Positions 8,379 through 16,632 of a stretch of DNA of 50,454 nt are shown piece by piece; position 1 is the stretch's first letter, and every line of letters begins with the position of its first letter. The notes beneath the pieces were generated by a model. It had not been told where the DNA came from. It did not search any database and worked only from the letters and a program-made list of their open reading frames with translations. Location: contig JAFUEE010000182.1 of assembly GCA_017464085.1 (NCBI GenBank), positions 1 through 50,454 of the forward strand. The letters are read 5' to 3'. A program made the translations under genes and the position numbers. Source of the stretch: Pseudomonadota bacterium. Its GTDB lineage: Bacteria > Myxococcota_A > Bradymonadia > UBA4248.

Positions 8379-10184
8379 ATGAACGACAATTTCCAATCAG
8401 GAAAGACCCAGGCAATCGACCTAGATGAGCTCCATGTTCAGAGCGCAAACCGTCCAAGCGAGATGAGAGCGCGCGGAGAATTCGAACTTGACAAGTGGGG
8501 AGACGATCCGTGGTCGAGCACTGAAGAAAGCCGCAAAAAGCGTCGATGGGCTGAGGACCAGAACTGGTCAGGCGATGACGAAGAAGAGAAAAAGGAAAAA
8601 CCTGAGGGGTTCTGGGATTCCAATGAAGCGGAAATGAAATCCGGCTGGAAAGCGCCCAAGCGCGGAGATGTGCTTGAAGCGGACGACGGCTGGGGTGACT
8701 GGGATAATTTCGGAGGCGCTCCAAAACAGCTTGCCCAAGAAGAAGAGAGCAAGGATTTTGGCGGTTTTCGAAGAGTCCAGGCCGCCTCGCAATACGCTCA
8801 GGTAGACACGAGCAACTACGTTGACGGCCATGCCCAGCGCGATGACTTGTACCGCTCCAAAGAAGAGTTTGGGACTGCGAACGTGCGAGAGCGCCGTGGC
8901 GATCCCTATGCACAGCCGCAGGAAGAATACGGTACAGCAAATGTCCGCGAGCGCAGCGGCGACCCATACGCCAGCAAGGCATCCCTACCCCCTCAGCAGC
9001 CGCTCATCATGCCAGAAATGAAGCTCGTTGGAGAGGAATGGGGCAACGAAGCTTCAAATAAAGAGCAGAAATCAGCCAATAACGATGAGGATGATATGCG
9101 TTCAAGTGCCAAAATATCGCCCCAAACACCAGCCGTAGATGACATTCCAGGCGTGACCAGAGCCTCAATCATCATCTTTCAGGCAGACACGACCCCGGTC
9201 GTCTATGAGCTCAAAAAGGTCATCACGACCATCGGGCGCGGCCTTGACAACATGGTCATCCTGAACGACCAGTATGCCAGCCGAAAGCACCTGTCGATCA
9301 ATTATGTCAACCGCCAGTTCGAACTGTTCGCCCTGAGCATCGACAACATCGCCAGCGTCAACAAATATCCGATCACGCACATCGTGCTGATGAACGGCGA
9401 CCAGATCGAAGTAGGCGCAACTCGCATCCGCTTTGTCCTTGGGCCGATATCAGATGCCCAGATGACGTTGTCGGAACCTGTCAATGGTTGCCCCGTTCAT
9501 CTCGATCCTCCGCCCCAGGGCGTTCGCTCCCCAAAGACAACGCGCAAAAACCTGATCCTCCTCATCGCCGCTGTGGGCATCATCGTGGTAACGCTCATCG
9601 TCAGCCTGATCATCATGGCAGTCTCGAAGTCGAGTGACAAGCCCAAAGTCGCGCAGACAGAGATCACCGAAACGGCCACAGAAGCTGAAAGCAGCAACGC
9701 AGCGGCACGCCCGGCGGAAGAAGCCCCTGCCGAACTTGTCGAGCTCATGTCTGCTGACGAACAGCTCGTCGACGCCATGCTTGAATCGAGCAGCGCGCTC
9801 ACGCCCGTTTATATGGGCTTCGATATGGATATCGCTGGCACGCCTATCCGCATCAAGCTCACCAGCAACCCGCCTGGCGCGCGCATCTATAACGAAAAGG
9901 ACGGTTCACTGCGCGGCACGACGACCGATGGCTATTCGATCACCGAATATTCCCAGGATAAGTTTGAAGACAAGCTCATCCTCCGAATGGACGGCTATAC
10001 AGACCAAGCTGTGGAAGTCGATTTTATGACATCTGTCGACAAATTAGTCACGCTTGAAAAGGAAGCCGAGCCGGAACCGCCCAAACCCGCGCCCAAGCCG
10101 GCAGCCAAGCCCAAGCCTAAACCCAAACCCAGCAACCCCAAGCCCGCCGCAAGACCCACTCCGGGCAGGCGTGTCATCATCTGA
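8379..10184 (+). CDS. FHA-domain, single-TM, PEGA-like protein
   Basis: About 601 aa from the ATG at 8379, which has GGTGAGG 8 nt upstream; an in-frame TTG at 8349 is less likely. The N-terminal ~270 residues are acidic, Trp-rich and low in complexity, with two copies of GTANVRERxGDPYA 20 residues apart. An FHA domain follows (about 280-360; IGRGLDNMVILND, SRKHLSI), predicted to bind phosphothreonine. A membrane helix lies at about 390-416. Beyond it is a PEGA-like beta domain (about 488-551: SNPPGARIYN... RMDGYTDQAVEVDF) and a Pro/Lys tail with repeated KPKP. The FHA would be cytoplasmic and the PEGA part periplasmic, so it could relay a kinase signal to the envelope (inference). Its stop overlaps the next start (TGATG). 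Confidence 0.78.
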   Translation: MNDNFQSGKTQAIDLDELHVQSANRPSEMRARGEFELDKWGDDPWSSTEESRKKRRWAEDQNWSGDDEEEKKEKPEGFWDSNEAEMKSGWKAPKRGDVLEADDGWGDWDNFGGAPKQLAQEEESKDFGGFRRVQAASQYAQVDTSNYVDGHAQRDDLYRSKEEFGTANVRERRGDPYAQPQEEYGTANVRERSGDPYASKASLPPQQPLIMPEMKLVGEEWGNEASNKEQKSANNDEDDMRSSAKISPQTPAVDDIPGVTRASIIIFQADTTPVVYELKKVITTIGRGLDNMVILNDQYASRKHLSINYVNRQFELFALSIDNIASVNKYPITHIVLMNGDQIEVGATRIRFVLGPISDAQMTLSEPVNGCPVHLDPPPQGVRSPKTTRKNLILLIAAVGIIVVTLIVSLIIMAVSKSSDKPKVAQTEITETATEAESSNAAARPAEEAPAELVELMSADEQLVDAMLESSSALTPVYMGFDMDIAGTPIRIKLTSNPPGARIYNEKDGSLRGTTTDGYSITEYSQDKFEDKLILRMDGYTDQAVEVDFMTSVDKLVTLEKEAEPEPPKPAPKPAAKPKPKPKPSNPKPAARPTPGRRVII

Positions 10185-11179
10185 TGCCCATGAAATTTCC
10201 TGAATGGAGAACGCTTGAATGTCGCGCGCGAGCCCTTGCGGCTCTGCGCGCTTTTTTTGGCCAGCGCGACTATCTCGAGATTGAATCGCGCGCCATGCGC
10301 GAAACAACGGCAAACGATCCGTATATCGAGAGCTTCAAAACGTACTGGTGCTGCGGAGAACACCCGTATTTTCTGCAAACATCCCCGGAATATGCGCACA
10401 AGATCCTGCTGTCGCGTTATCGCCATCCGATTTTCGAAGTCGCGCGCGTTTTCCGCAACGAGGCGCATGGCGCACTTCACCGGCGCGAATTCACGCTCGC
10501 GGAATGGTATATGCCAGACGCGGACTATCGCGATATGATGTCCGAGACAGAAGCGCTTGTGCGTGAAATCAGCCAGATATTGGGCACCTCTTACTGGCAC
10601 TCCAACGCCCGAGAGGACAGTCATCCGATCGCAATCACGGCAGAGCCATTCGAACGCCTGACAGTTTCGGAAGCCTTTGAGCGCTATGCCGGTTTTTCAC
10701 CGATCGGCATGGACAAGGCAACGCTCGTGCGCGCGGCGCAGGCAGCCGGTTCGCGTGTCAGCGAATCCTGGAGCTGGAACGATATCATGAACTGCGTGCT
10801 CGTGGACCGCGTCGAGCCCATGCTCGGCATGGAACGACCGACTTTCCTCATCGACTACCCTGCATCCATGGCTTCTCTCGCGCAAATCCGCCACACGCCG
10901 GCAGGCGATGTCGCCGAACGCTTCGAGCTCTATATCTGTGGCATCGAGCTCTGCAACGGCTACTCAGAACTCAACGACAGCGACGAGCTCAGGCTGCGCT
11001 TCGAAGCAGACAACAGCGAGCGCGTGACGCTCGGTCTCGAACCACTCCCCATCGATGAGGCACTGCTCAGCGCCCTCCCAGCCCTCGGCAAACTCGGCGG
11101 CAACGCCCTCGGCTTTGAACGCCTGCTCATGATCTGCCTGCACCTGGACGATATGAGCGATGTCATGTTCGAAGCCTGA
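10184..11179 (+). CDS. epmA: EF-P lysyltransferase-like (EpmA/GenX), class II LysRS paralogue
   Basis: A 331-aa class II aminoacyl-tRNA synthetase catalytic core without the N-terminal anticodon-binding domain, which is the defining feature of EpmA. Motif 2 is seen around IFEVARVFRNEAHGALHRREFTLAEWY and motif 3 around GNALGFERLLM near residue 310. The CNGYSEL segment matches the ANGFxEL region of EpmA. The family attaches (R)-beta-lysine to a conserved Lys of elongation factor P, relieving stalling at proline runs. Neither efp nor epmB is in the window. Its start overlaps the FHA gene's stop by 1 nt, so translation is probably coupled, an unexpected partner. Confidence 0.85.
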   Translation: MPMKFPEWRTLECRARALAALRAFFGQRDYLEIESRAMRETTANDPYIESFKTYWCCGEHPYFLQTSPEYAHKILLSRYRHPIFEVARVFRNEAHGALHRREFTLAEWYMPDADYRDMMSETEALVREISQILGTSYWHSNAREDSHPIAITAEPFERLTVSEAFERYAGFSPIGMDKATLVRAAQAAGSRVSESWSWNDIMNCVLVDRVEPMLGMERPTFLIDYPASMASLAQIRHTPAGDVAERFELYICGIELCNGYSELNDSDELRLRFEADNSERVTLGLEPLPIDEALLSALPALGKLGGNALGFERLLMICLHLDDMSDVMFEA

Positions 11180-11207
11180 TGCGCCCAGATCAAACGGATG
11201 TCCCGAA

Positions 11208-12593
11208 ATGACAGAACACGATTCCGCCCCTTGGCTGCTTTCATTCGATTCCGGCTCCATCATACTCCAAGTGCCGTCCGAAGAGGTCCCGAAGGCGCTC
11301 GAACTCGCGCCTCAGTTTGTCTGGGACCAGCGCATCCAGGCACTGCGCGGGAGCGCGCTCAACTATCGCCGGCTTCTGATACAACTCACCAAACACAATG
11401 TGCCCTACACGGACAACGCGCGCACCTACCAGAACCTGTCGCTTTCGTTCCAGTTCCACCGCGTGCCGTTCTATTACCAGTCCGAAGCGCTGAATGCCTG
11501 GGAAAACAACGGCTGTTCGGGGGTCGTCGTCCTCCCGACGGGCGCGGGCAAAAGCTATGTCGCTCAGCTCGCGATGGCCCTCAAAAACCGCGCCACACTC
11601 GTCATCACGCCGACACTCGACCTCGTCGCGCAATGGCACATGAATCTCGAAAGCGCCTTCGGCATCAAATGCGGGATCATCGGCGGCGGCACGTATGACC
11701 TTCAGCCGGTCACGGTGACGACATACGATTCCGCCTATATCCACATGGAGCGCATCGGCAACGCGTTCGGCATGCTCGTCTTTGACGAAGTGCATCACCT
11801 GCCGACACAGACTTACGCATTGAGCGCGCTTCATTCGATCGCGCCCTACCGCCTCGGCCTGACCGCGACGCCGGAACGCGAAGCGCCACATTCTTATGCG
11901 CAGCTCGTCGGCCCGATCGTGTACACCCAGTCTATCCGCGCGCTGGCAGGACAAAACCTGGCCATGTATGAGACAGTCCAGTACGAGGTGGACCTGGAAG
12001 CTGACGAACGCGAAGCATACGAAGAATACCGCGCGTGTTATCTCAATTTTATCCGCGACAACCACATCCGCATGGGAAGCCCGGACGGATGGACCGATTT
12101 TCTGCGCCTCTCCTCACGAAGCACAGAGGGACGCGCCGCCCTTCACGCGCACCGAGCCCAGCGAGCGATCACGCAGCACTGCCGCGCAAAAATGAATCTG
12201 CTCAACGACCTGCTCGCGCGGCACCGAAGCGACCGCACGATTATTTTCACCGCGGACAACGAGACCGTTTACCGCATCAGCCGGGAATACCTCGTGCCCG
12301 CGATCACGCACCAGAGCCCCGTCAAGGAACGCCGCGCCATACTTGAAGGCTTCAACACCGGCCGCTACCCCGTCGTCGTGACGAGCAAAGTCCTCAACGA
12401 GGGCGTGGATATCCCCGCAGCCAATATCGGCATCGTCCTTTCCGGAAGCGGCTCCGTGCGCGAACACGTCCAGCGCCTCGGACGCATCCTGCGCGCCGCC
12501 AAAGACAAAACGGCCATCCTCTACGAGCTCGTGGCGAAAAACACTTCCGAGGCATTCACGAGCGAAAAGCGCAGGCAGCATGACGCATTCTGA
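11208..12593 (+). CDS. XPB-type DEAD/DEAH superfamily 2 helicase
   Basis: About 461 aa from ATG 11208; the frame extends to 11160 but those residues overlap epmA. An N-terminal domain (1-85) resembles the XPB damage-recognition domain. Then come QSEALNAWENN, Walker A LPTGAGKSY (about residue 112), FDEVHH (motif II, DEVH), LTATPERE (motif III), TIIFTADN, and motifs V/VI with NEGVDIPAANIG and QRLGRILRAAKDK. Family knowledge: an ATP-dependent 3'-5' helicase or translocase that in archaea and some bacteria works with the nuclease Bax1 in DNA repair. Bax1 is not adjacent here. It probably shares a transcript with the two upstream genes. Confidence 0.85.
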   Translation: MTEHDSAPWLLSFDSGSIILQVPSEEVPKALELAPQFVWDQRIQALRGSALNYRRLLIQLTKHNVPYTDNARTYQNLSLSFQFHRVPFYYQSEALNAWENNGCSGVVVLPTGAGKSYVAQLAMALKNRATLVITPTLDLVAQWHMNLESAFGIKCGIIGGGTYDLQPVTVTTYDSAYIHMERIGNAFGMLVFDEVHHLPTQTYALSALHSIAPYRLGLTATPEREAPHSYAQLVGPIVYTQSIRALAGQNLAMYETVQYEVDLEADEREAYEEYRACYLNFIRDNHIRMGSPDGWTDFLRLSSRSTEGRAALHAHRAQRAITQHCRAKMNLLNDLLARHRSDRTIIFTADNETVYRISREYLVPAITHQSPVKERRAILEGFNTGRYPVVVTSKVLNEGVDIPAANIGIVLSGSGSVREHVQRLGRILRAAKDKTAILYELVAKNTSEAFTSEKRRQHDAF

Positions 12594-12701
12594 GCGCCCG
12601 TGCGCCTTCCGGCCATTTCAAGGCTTGAGGCGAGCATTCCGCCGCCTTGCGCCCGACCTGCTCCCGGCACGCGCCAGGCCTTGCGCATGACCGCAGCGCA
12701 A

Positions 12702-12728
12702 GCGGCGGCGTATGCACATAGCCGCCGC
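12702..12728 (-). repeat. TAT/ATAC bulged hairpin, copy 3 (reverse orientation)
   Basis: GCGGCGGC pairs with GCCGCCGC. GTAT faces ATA with one extra G. The inner stem is a single G-C pair, so this is one of the shortest copies. Confidence 0.7.
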
Positions 12729-12730
12729 CG

Positions 12731-12764
12731 GCGCGCGTATCCGGCCTGAAGCCGGAAAGCGCGC
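12731..12764 (-). repeat. Degenerate TAT/ATAC hairpin
   Basis: Outer GCGCGC/GCGCGC and inner CCGGC/GCCGG stems pair around CTGAA. On the right side AAA stands where ATA is expected. Confidence 0.45.
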
Positions 12765-12866
12765 ACAAAACAGCAAATTCAAAGCATGACAGCTCATTTT
12801 AACTGCGACATATTCCCCGCACCTGTGTTATGACTACAGGCGCCTTATTGGAATGGAGGTCATACC

Positions 12867-14525
12867 ATGCGAGTCAGTATCAGCATCAAGTGGACGCTCA
12901 GCGCCGTTCTTCTCGTCATCGTCGTCGTGTGCATCTATGCCTTTTTCACGTCGTCCGACGCACAGAAAAATGTCGATAACGAAGTCGAGCGCATCAAGCG
13001 CATCCAGTACACGGCACTTGACGAAATCGGGTCGCAGACGACGCGATACATCAGCCTTCCTGCCTCCAGCCTCCTGTTCGACAACGACAAGTCGGGCCTG
13101 AACAACCTGCTCGCGCCAGTCGTCGAGAATCACGAGGGCATAGACAACAGCTACTACGCGATCTATTCGACAATCATCGCGCCGAACGGCCGCGTCTGGG
13201 TTGCCGCAGTCAACAGCGAATACGACTCGCTCGAACTCGCGGGAGAGACTTTTTTTGACAGATCGCGCGAAGAACAGGCCATTTCGGAAGTGCCGGAAGC
13301 GTGGCTCAAGACAGATATCGCTGGCAAGCAGCTTCCCAGCACGGAAGATGTCGAGCGCAAGGTCACGACAAAAGGGGAGAGCAAATCCATCCACATCCGC
13401 CAATACACGCAGAAGATCGAAAGCAAGACGGAAGACGGGGAGCGCGTGGAACAGGGCTATCTGATCATCGGCTATTCGATTGACGGCCTTGAAGCGGAAA
13501 TCAAGGCGATCCAGGCCCAAGGCGAAGTGCGCAAGAGCGAAGCATTGTCGCGCGCGCTCTGGCTGGCGATCATCGCGGTCATCATCGGCCTCGTCGTCGC
13601 CGGCATTCAGGCTGTTCTTGTCACGCGCAATATCAAGAAACTTTCGAAAGCCGCAAGCCAGATTGCAAACGGCGACCTCACTGTGCGAAGCGACGTGCAT
13701 TCCAAGGACGAAATCGGACAGCTCGGGGAACAGTTCAACATCATGGCTGACCAGGTGCAGGCGCTGATGAAAGAGACCGAGCAGAAAGCCATGCTCGAAA
13801 AGGAAGTCGACATCGCGCGTTCGATTCAGACGACCCTCCTGCCGCCATGCGGCCATGCTGCCTGCGGCCCTGTCCAGCTCAATGCCTACTTCCAGCCTGC
13901 CAGCATGTGCGGCGGCGACTTCTTCAGCTATAACCAGCTGCCTGACGGCTCGACGCTCCTGACAATCGGCGACGTGACCGGACACGGCGTGCCCGCTGCC
14001 ATGATTACGGCATGCGCCAAGAGCGCGCTCGACACGCTCCTCAACATGACATCCGCGCAGGGCTTCAACCTGCCGCAGATTATCGCGAGCCTCAATGTCG
14101 CCATCTGCCAGTCCGCTAAACGCGAATATTTCATGACATTCCTCGCGATGCGCATCAGCGCCGACGGCCGCTCTGCCGAGCTCGTCAACGCCGGACACAA
14201 CTTCCCGCTCATCATCCGAGGCAACGAAGTCAAAGGTCTCGTCTCGCGCGGGGAACGTCTCGGCGACCAGATGAATTCCAAATATGAATCCATCCATACG
14301 CAGCTCAACAAGGGCGACCTGCTCCTCTTTTATACAGACGGCCTGACGGAATATGCAAACAGCCAGAACGTCGAGTACGGCGAAAAACGGCTCCGCAAAG
14401 TCATTGCACCGTGCGCTTCGATGGATGTCGATCAGGCGATCAGTTTCCTATGGAACGATTTTACGGCCTTCTGTGCCGATGCGCCGCAAAATGATGATAT
14501 CACGCTGATGTTCGCGCGCGTTTGA
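12867..14525 (+). CDS. Membrane HAMP-SpoIIE (RsbU-like) PP2C phosphatase
   Basis: 552 aa. A first membrane helix lies at about 7-27, an extracytoplasmic sensor domain at about 28-220, a second helix at about 227-250, a HAMP linker at about 250-305 and a short coiled coil. The C-terminal SpoIIE/PP2C phosphatase domain (about 315-552) has its metal-binding aspartates in CGGDFF, GDVTGHGVPAAM, LLFYTDGLTE and NDDITLMF. Family knowledge: such enzymes dephosphorylate serine or threonine on anti-sigma-factor antagonists in response to an outside signal. No anti-sigma or antagonist gene is adjacent. All metal ligands look intact. GGAGG precedes the ATG. The next gene is the RiPP-like precursor. Confidence 0.88.
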   Translation: MRVSISIKWTLSAVLLVIVVVCIYAFFTSSDAQKNVDNEVERIKRIQYTALDEIGSQTTRYISLPASSLLFDNDKSGLNNLLAPVVENHEGIDNSYYAIYSTIIAPNGRVWVAAVNSEYDSLELAGETFFDRSREEQAISEVPEAWLKTDIAGKQLPSTEDVERKVTTKGESKSIHIRQYTQKIESKTEDGERVEQGYLIIGYSIDGLEAEIKAIQAQGEVRKSEALSRALWLAIIAVIIGLVVAGIQAVLVTRNIKKLSKAASQIANGDLTVRSDVHSKDEIGQLGEQFNIMADQVQALMKETEQKAMLEKEVDIARSIQTTLLPPCGHAACGPVQLNAYFQPASMCGGDFFSYNQLPDGSTLLTIGDVTGHGVPAAMITACAKSALDTLLNMTSAQGFNLPQIIASLNVAICQSAKREYFMTFLAMRISADGRSAELVNAGHNFPLIIRGNEVKGLVSRGERLGDQMNSKYESIHTQLNKGDLLLFYTDGLTEYANSQNVEYGEKRLRKVIAPCASMDVDQAISFLWNDFTAFCADAPQNDDITLMFARV

Positions 14526-14527
14526 TG

Positions 14528-14556
14528 TTGATTATCCCTTTCCTCTGTGCCATAAT
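14528..14556 (+). promoter_or_regulatory. Predicted promoter of the RiPP-like precursor gene
   Basis: TTGATT at 14528-14533 and CATAAT at 14551-14556 are exactly 17 bp apart, 38 bp upstream of the precursor's ATG. It starts right after the SpoIIE gene's stop, so the small gene can be made on its own. Confidence 0.55.
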
Positions 14557-14593
14557 GATATGAGGGTTTTTTCTTTTCAAAAGGAGACACGAG

Positions 14594-14758
14594 ATGAAAG
14601 AAATCAAAGAAGTGAAAGCGCTTAAAGAAAAATATGAACGTCCACAAATCGAATGCCTTGGCAAGCTGAACACCCTCATTCAGGGTGATTCCGAAGGCAC
14701 TGGCCCGGGCGGTGACGGCGGCTGCACGCCGATGCAGCAGATGATGGGCGAATGTTAA
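14594..14758 (+). CDS. RiPP-precursor-like peptide with lasso-type leader motif
   Basis: 54 aa, with AAGGAGACACGAG as a strong ribosome site. The N-terminal half is Lys/Glu-rich and helical, then reads YERPQIECLGKLNTLIQG. This fits the YxxPxLxxxGxxxxxT leader pattern that PqqD-like recognition elements (RREs) bind in lasso and related RiPP precursors. A Gly-rich segment with Asp/Glu follows, then a Met/Gln tail ending in Cys. Cys residues are at 21, 44 and 54. A classical lasso ring needs Gly1 and an acid at core position 7-9; after IQ the acids fall at positions 2, 4 and 11, so a true lasso product is doubtful. No RRE, protease or cyclase gene is in the window; an ABC exporter gene follows. 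Confidence 0.65.
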   Translation: MKEIKEVKALKEKYERPQIECLGKLNTLIQGDSEGTGPGGDGGCTPMQQMMGEC

Positions 14759-14775
14759 TCACCTTTTTCTGATCT

Positions 14776-14799
14776 GGCCTATTGCTCCGCAATACGGCC
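14776..14799 (+). repeat. TAT/ATAC bulged hairpin, copy 4
   Basis: GGCC/GGCC outer pair, TAT/ATAC joint, TGC/GCA inner stem and loop TCC. It lies 17 bp after the precursor's stop codon and is nearly identical to the next copy. Confidence 0.75.
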
Positions 14800-14808
14800 A
14801 GTATTTTT

Positions 14809-14842
14809 GGCCTATTGCGGAGCAATACGGCCAAATTTTTTA
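14809..14842 (+). repeat. TAT/ATAC bulged hairpin, copy 5, with T-run
   Basis: The 24-nt hairpin at 14809-14832 repeats copy 4 except that the loop is GGA instead of TCC. Copies 4 and 5 can therefore fold separately or as one long hairpin. AAATTTTTTATT follows, so the pair may terminate or attenuate transcription between the precursor and the exporter. Confidence 0.7.
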
Positions 14843-14918
14843 TTCTTGCATGACTTGCCGCCTTCCCTGAGCACTCAAACTTGCACCCTGACGGCACAGC
14901 CATGCTCACGATCTGACC

Positions 14919-16526
14919 ATGCTCATGTCCGATCCGTCTTCCGCCCCAAAGCCAGCTGAACGCCCCGAAGCGCCTGAACCTGAACGGCCGCAGTTTAAAA
15001 AATTCTTCAAGCGAGCCTATATCCTGTCCAGCCTCTGGCTTCTGGCTGCGTCCTGCCTGATGCTTTCCGTGCCCTGGTACATCGTGCAGATTATCGACCG
15101 AGGCATCGTCCAGCAGGACATGCACGCACTCGCGGTTTATCTCGTCCTGGCCGCAGCCTCACAGGCATGCGCCGGTATCTGCCGTTATATCGGGAACAAC
15201 CGCATCATGCACCACGCGCTCTCCCTGTCACGCGAGCGCCAGAAAACCCTCTATCAAAAAGTGATGTCCGCCGATCTCATGAGCTTTCCGCAAATCGCGC
15301 AGGGCAAAGCGCTCGGGCAGCTTCTGACCGCCGCTCGAAGCGAGCAGAGTTTCTTTGAAATCCTTTACCGGCAATGCATGCCGCTGATTGTCTCCGCCGT
15401 GATCACGCTTGGCGCGCTCTTCATGCTCTCGTGGAAACTCGCATGCCTGAGCATCATGCTGCTGCCCCTGGCTGGCTTCCTCTGGCTGTATCTTAAAAAA
15501 CGCATCCGGTCAGAAACGCGCGCCAGTTACGAATCATGGGAAAATGTTTACCGCGTGCTCGCGGATTCATTCCGCACACTCATCCCGATCCGCGCGCTGC
15601 ACCTCACAGACCATTTCTCCCGCAAGTTTGACGATGTCTCCGGCCAATGCCTCGATACCGGATACAGGCTTCAGAAAACCGTCGGCGTTCAGGCACCGGC
15701 TTTTGATATCATACAGGCCCTGATTCTTGTCGCACTGTTCGGCTTTGGCGGCATGCAGGTCATGCATGGAGAGCTATCGATCGGCATCCTGCTCGGTTTC
15801 CAGGTATATCTGTCGCGCTTGTTCGGCCTCGTGCGCAACGGAACGGGCATTTTCGGCGCCTACCAGAGCCTGATGGAAGGCCAGTCGCGCGCGCGCGCAC
15901 TCGAAGCGCTGCCACCAGCGCCACACCTAGAACTGCAGGCCGCCTGCGCCCCTGAACTCCTCCGCATCGACGGCCTCTGCTTTGCCTTCGGGACGAGAAA
16001 TATCTGGCATGACTTTAACTTTTCGCTTGCCGAAGGCGAATATCGCGCAATCCTGCTGCCATCAGGTTCGGGGAAGACAACGCTTGCTCGCTGCATTCTC
16101 GGCCTCTATCCGCATCCCAAAGGCACGATCTGCATCCCTGATGGCGATTCGCGCACCATCGGCTTCGTTCCCCAAGATAACACGCTGTTCAACGGCAGCA
16201 TTCGCGACAATATCGCTTTTGCGCATGAACAGCCGATCACGGACGAAGCCTTCACCCGAGTGTTCAAGGCCTGCTGCCTTGAAAACGTGTGCGCGCACTT
16301 TGGCGATGAGCCGATCGGGGAATACGGCGCAAAACTCAGCGGCGGAGAACAGCGGCGTGTCATGCTTGCACGCGCGCTCGCAAACAATCCCAAGCTCCTG
16401 ATTATCGACCAGCTCGCGAGCGAACTCGAACCCGACCTGTGCCGTCAAATCTTCCGCAACATCCGCCAAATGGCCCCAAAGCTCGGCATACTTTATCTCG
16501 GCCATAGGGCGCCCGAATGGGACTGA
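14919..16526 (+). CDS. ABC exporter (TMD-NBD half-transporter) with altered Walker B
   Basis: 535 aa. A Pro/Glu-rich cytoplasmic tail (1-28) is followed by a type-IV exporter membrane domain (about 30-320) with several helices. No C39 peptidase domain is present. The ATPase domain has LPSGSGKTT (Walker A; the usual first Gly is Leu), FVPQDN (Q-loop), LSGGEQRRVMLARAL (signature) and LGHR (H-loop). Walker B reads LLIIDQLASELE: the catalytic Glu after the Asp is Gln, a change that blocks or slows hydrolysis in studied ABC proteins. The protein ends only about 5 residues past the H-loop. It may need an active partner subunit. Its position after the peptide gene suggests export of that product. 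There is no strong ribosome site; ATG at 14925 is an alternative start. Confidence 0.8.
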   Translation: MLMSDPSSAPKPAERPEAPEPERPQFKKFFKRAYILSSLWLLAASCLMLSVPWYIVQIIDRGIVQQDMHALAVYLVLAAASQACAGICRYIGNNRIMHHALSLSRERQKTLYQKVMSADLMSFPQIAQGKALGQLLTAARSEQSFFEILYRQCMPLIVSAVITLGALFMLSWKLACLSIMLLPLAGFLWLYLKKRIRSETRASYESWENVYRVLADSFRTLIPIRALHLTDHFSRKFDDVSGQCLDTGYRLQKTVGVQAPAFDIIQALILVALFGFGGMQVMHGELSIGILLGFQVYLSRLFGLVRNGTGIFGAYQSLMEGQSRARALEALPPAPHLELQAACAPELLRIDGLCFAFGTRNIWHDFNFSLAEGEYRAILLPSGSGKTTLARCILGLYPHPKGTICIPDGDSRTIGFVPQDNTLFNGSIRDNIAFAHEQPITDEAFTRVFKACCLENVCAHFGDEPIGEYGAKLSGGEQRRVMLARALANNPKLLIIDQLASELEPDLCRQIFRNIRQMAPKLGILYLGHRAPEWD

Positions 16527-16583
16527 GGCTCTGAAATTTGCACCAGCCCTTTTGTTCTGCTCAGCGCATCACCGCACAAGAAG

Positions 16584-16612
16584 CATAAAAAAAAGCCCCA
16601 ATAAAGGGGCCT
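16584..16612 (-). terminator. Intrinsic terminator of the eCIS-core gene
   Basis: GCCCC/GGGGC (16595-16599 with 16606-16610) around a 6-nt loop. Read on the minus strand it is followed by a run of eight T residues, 22 bp after that gene's stop codon. Confidence 0.8.
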
Positions 16613-16632
16613 TTATGAATGATTACCGCTTA

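Larger units (their letters stand above)
12594..12866. other. Hairpin-rich spacer before the SpoIIE gene
   Basis: No coding frame is supported. The stretch carries one clear and one degenerate TAT/ATAC hairpin (12702-12728, 12731-12764). AATGGAGGTCATACC just before 12867 is the ribosome site of the next gene. Confidence 0.6.

Noticed and set aside
14594..14758. Classical lasso peptide
   Set aside because: The leader fits, but no acid lies at ring position 7-9 from a plausible Gly1, and no B or C maturation enzyme is present.
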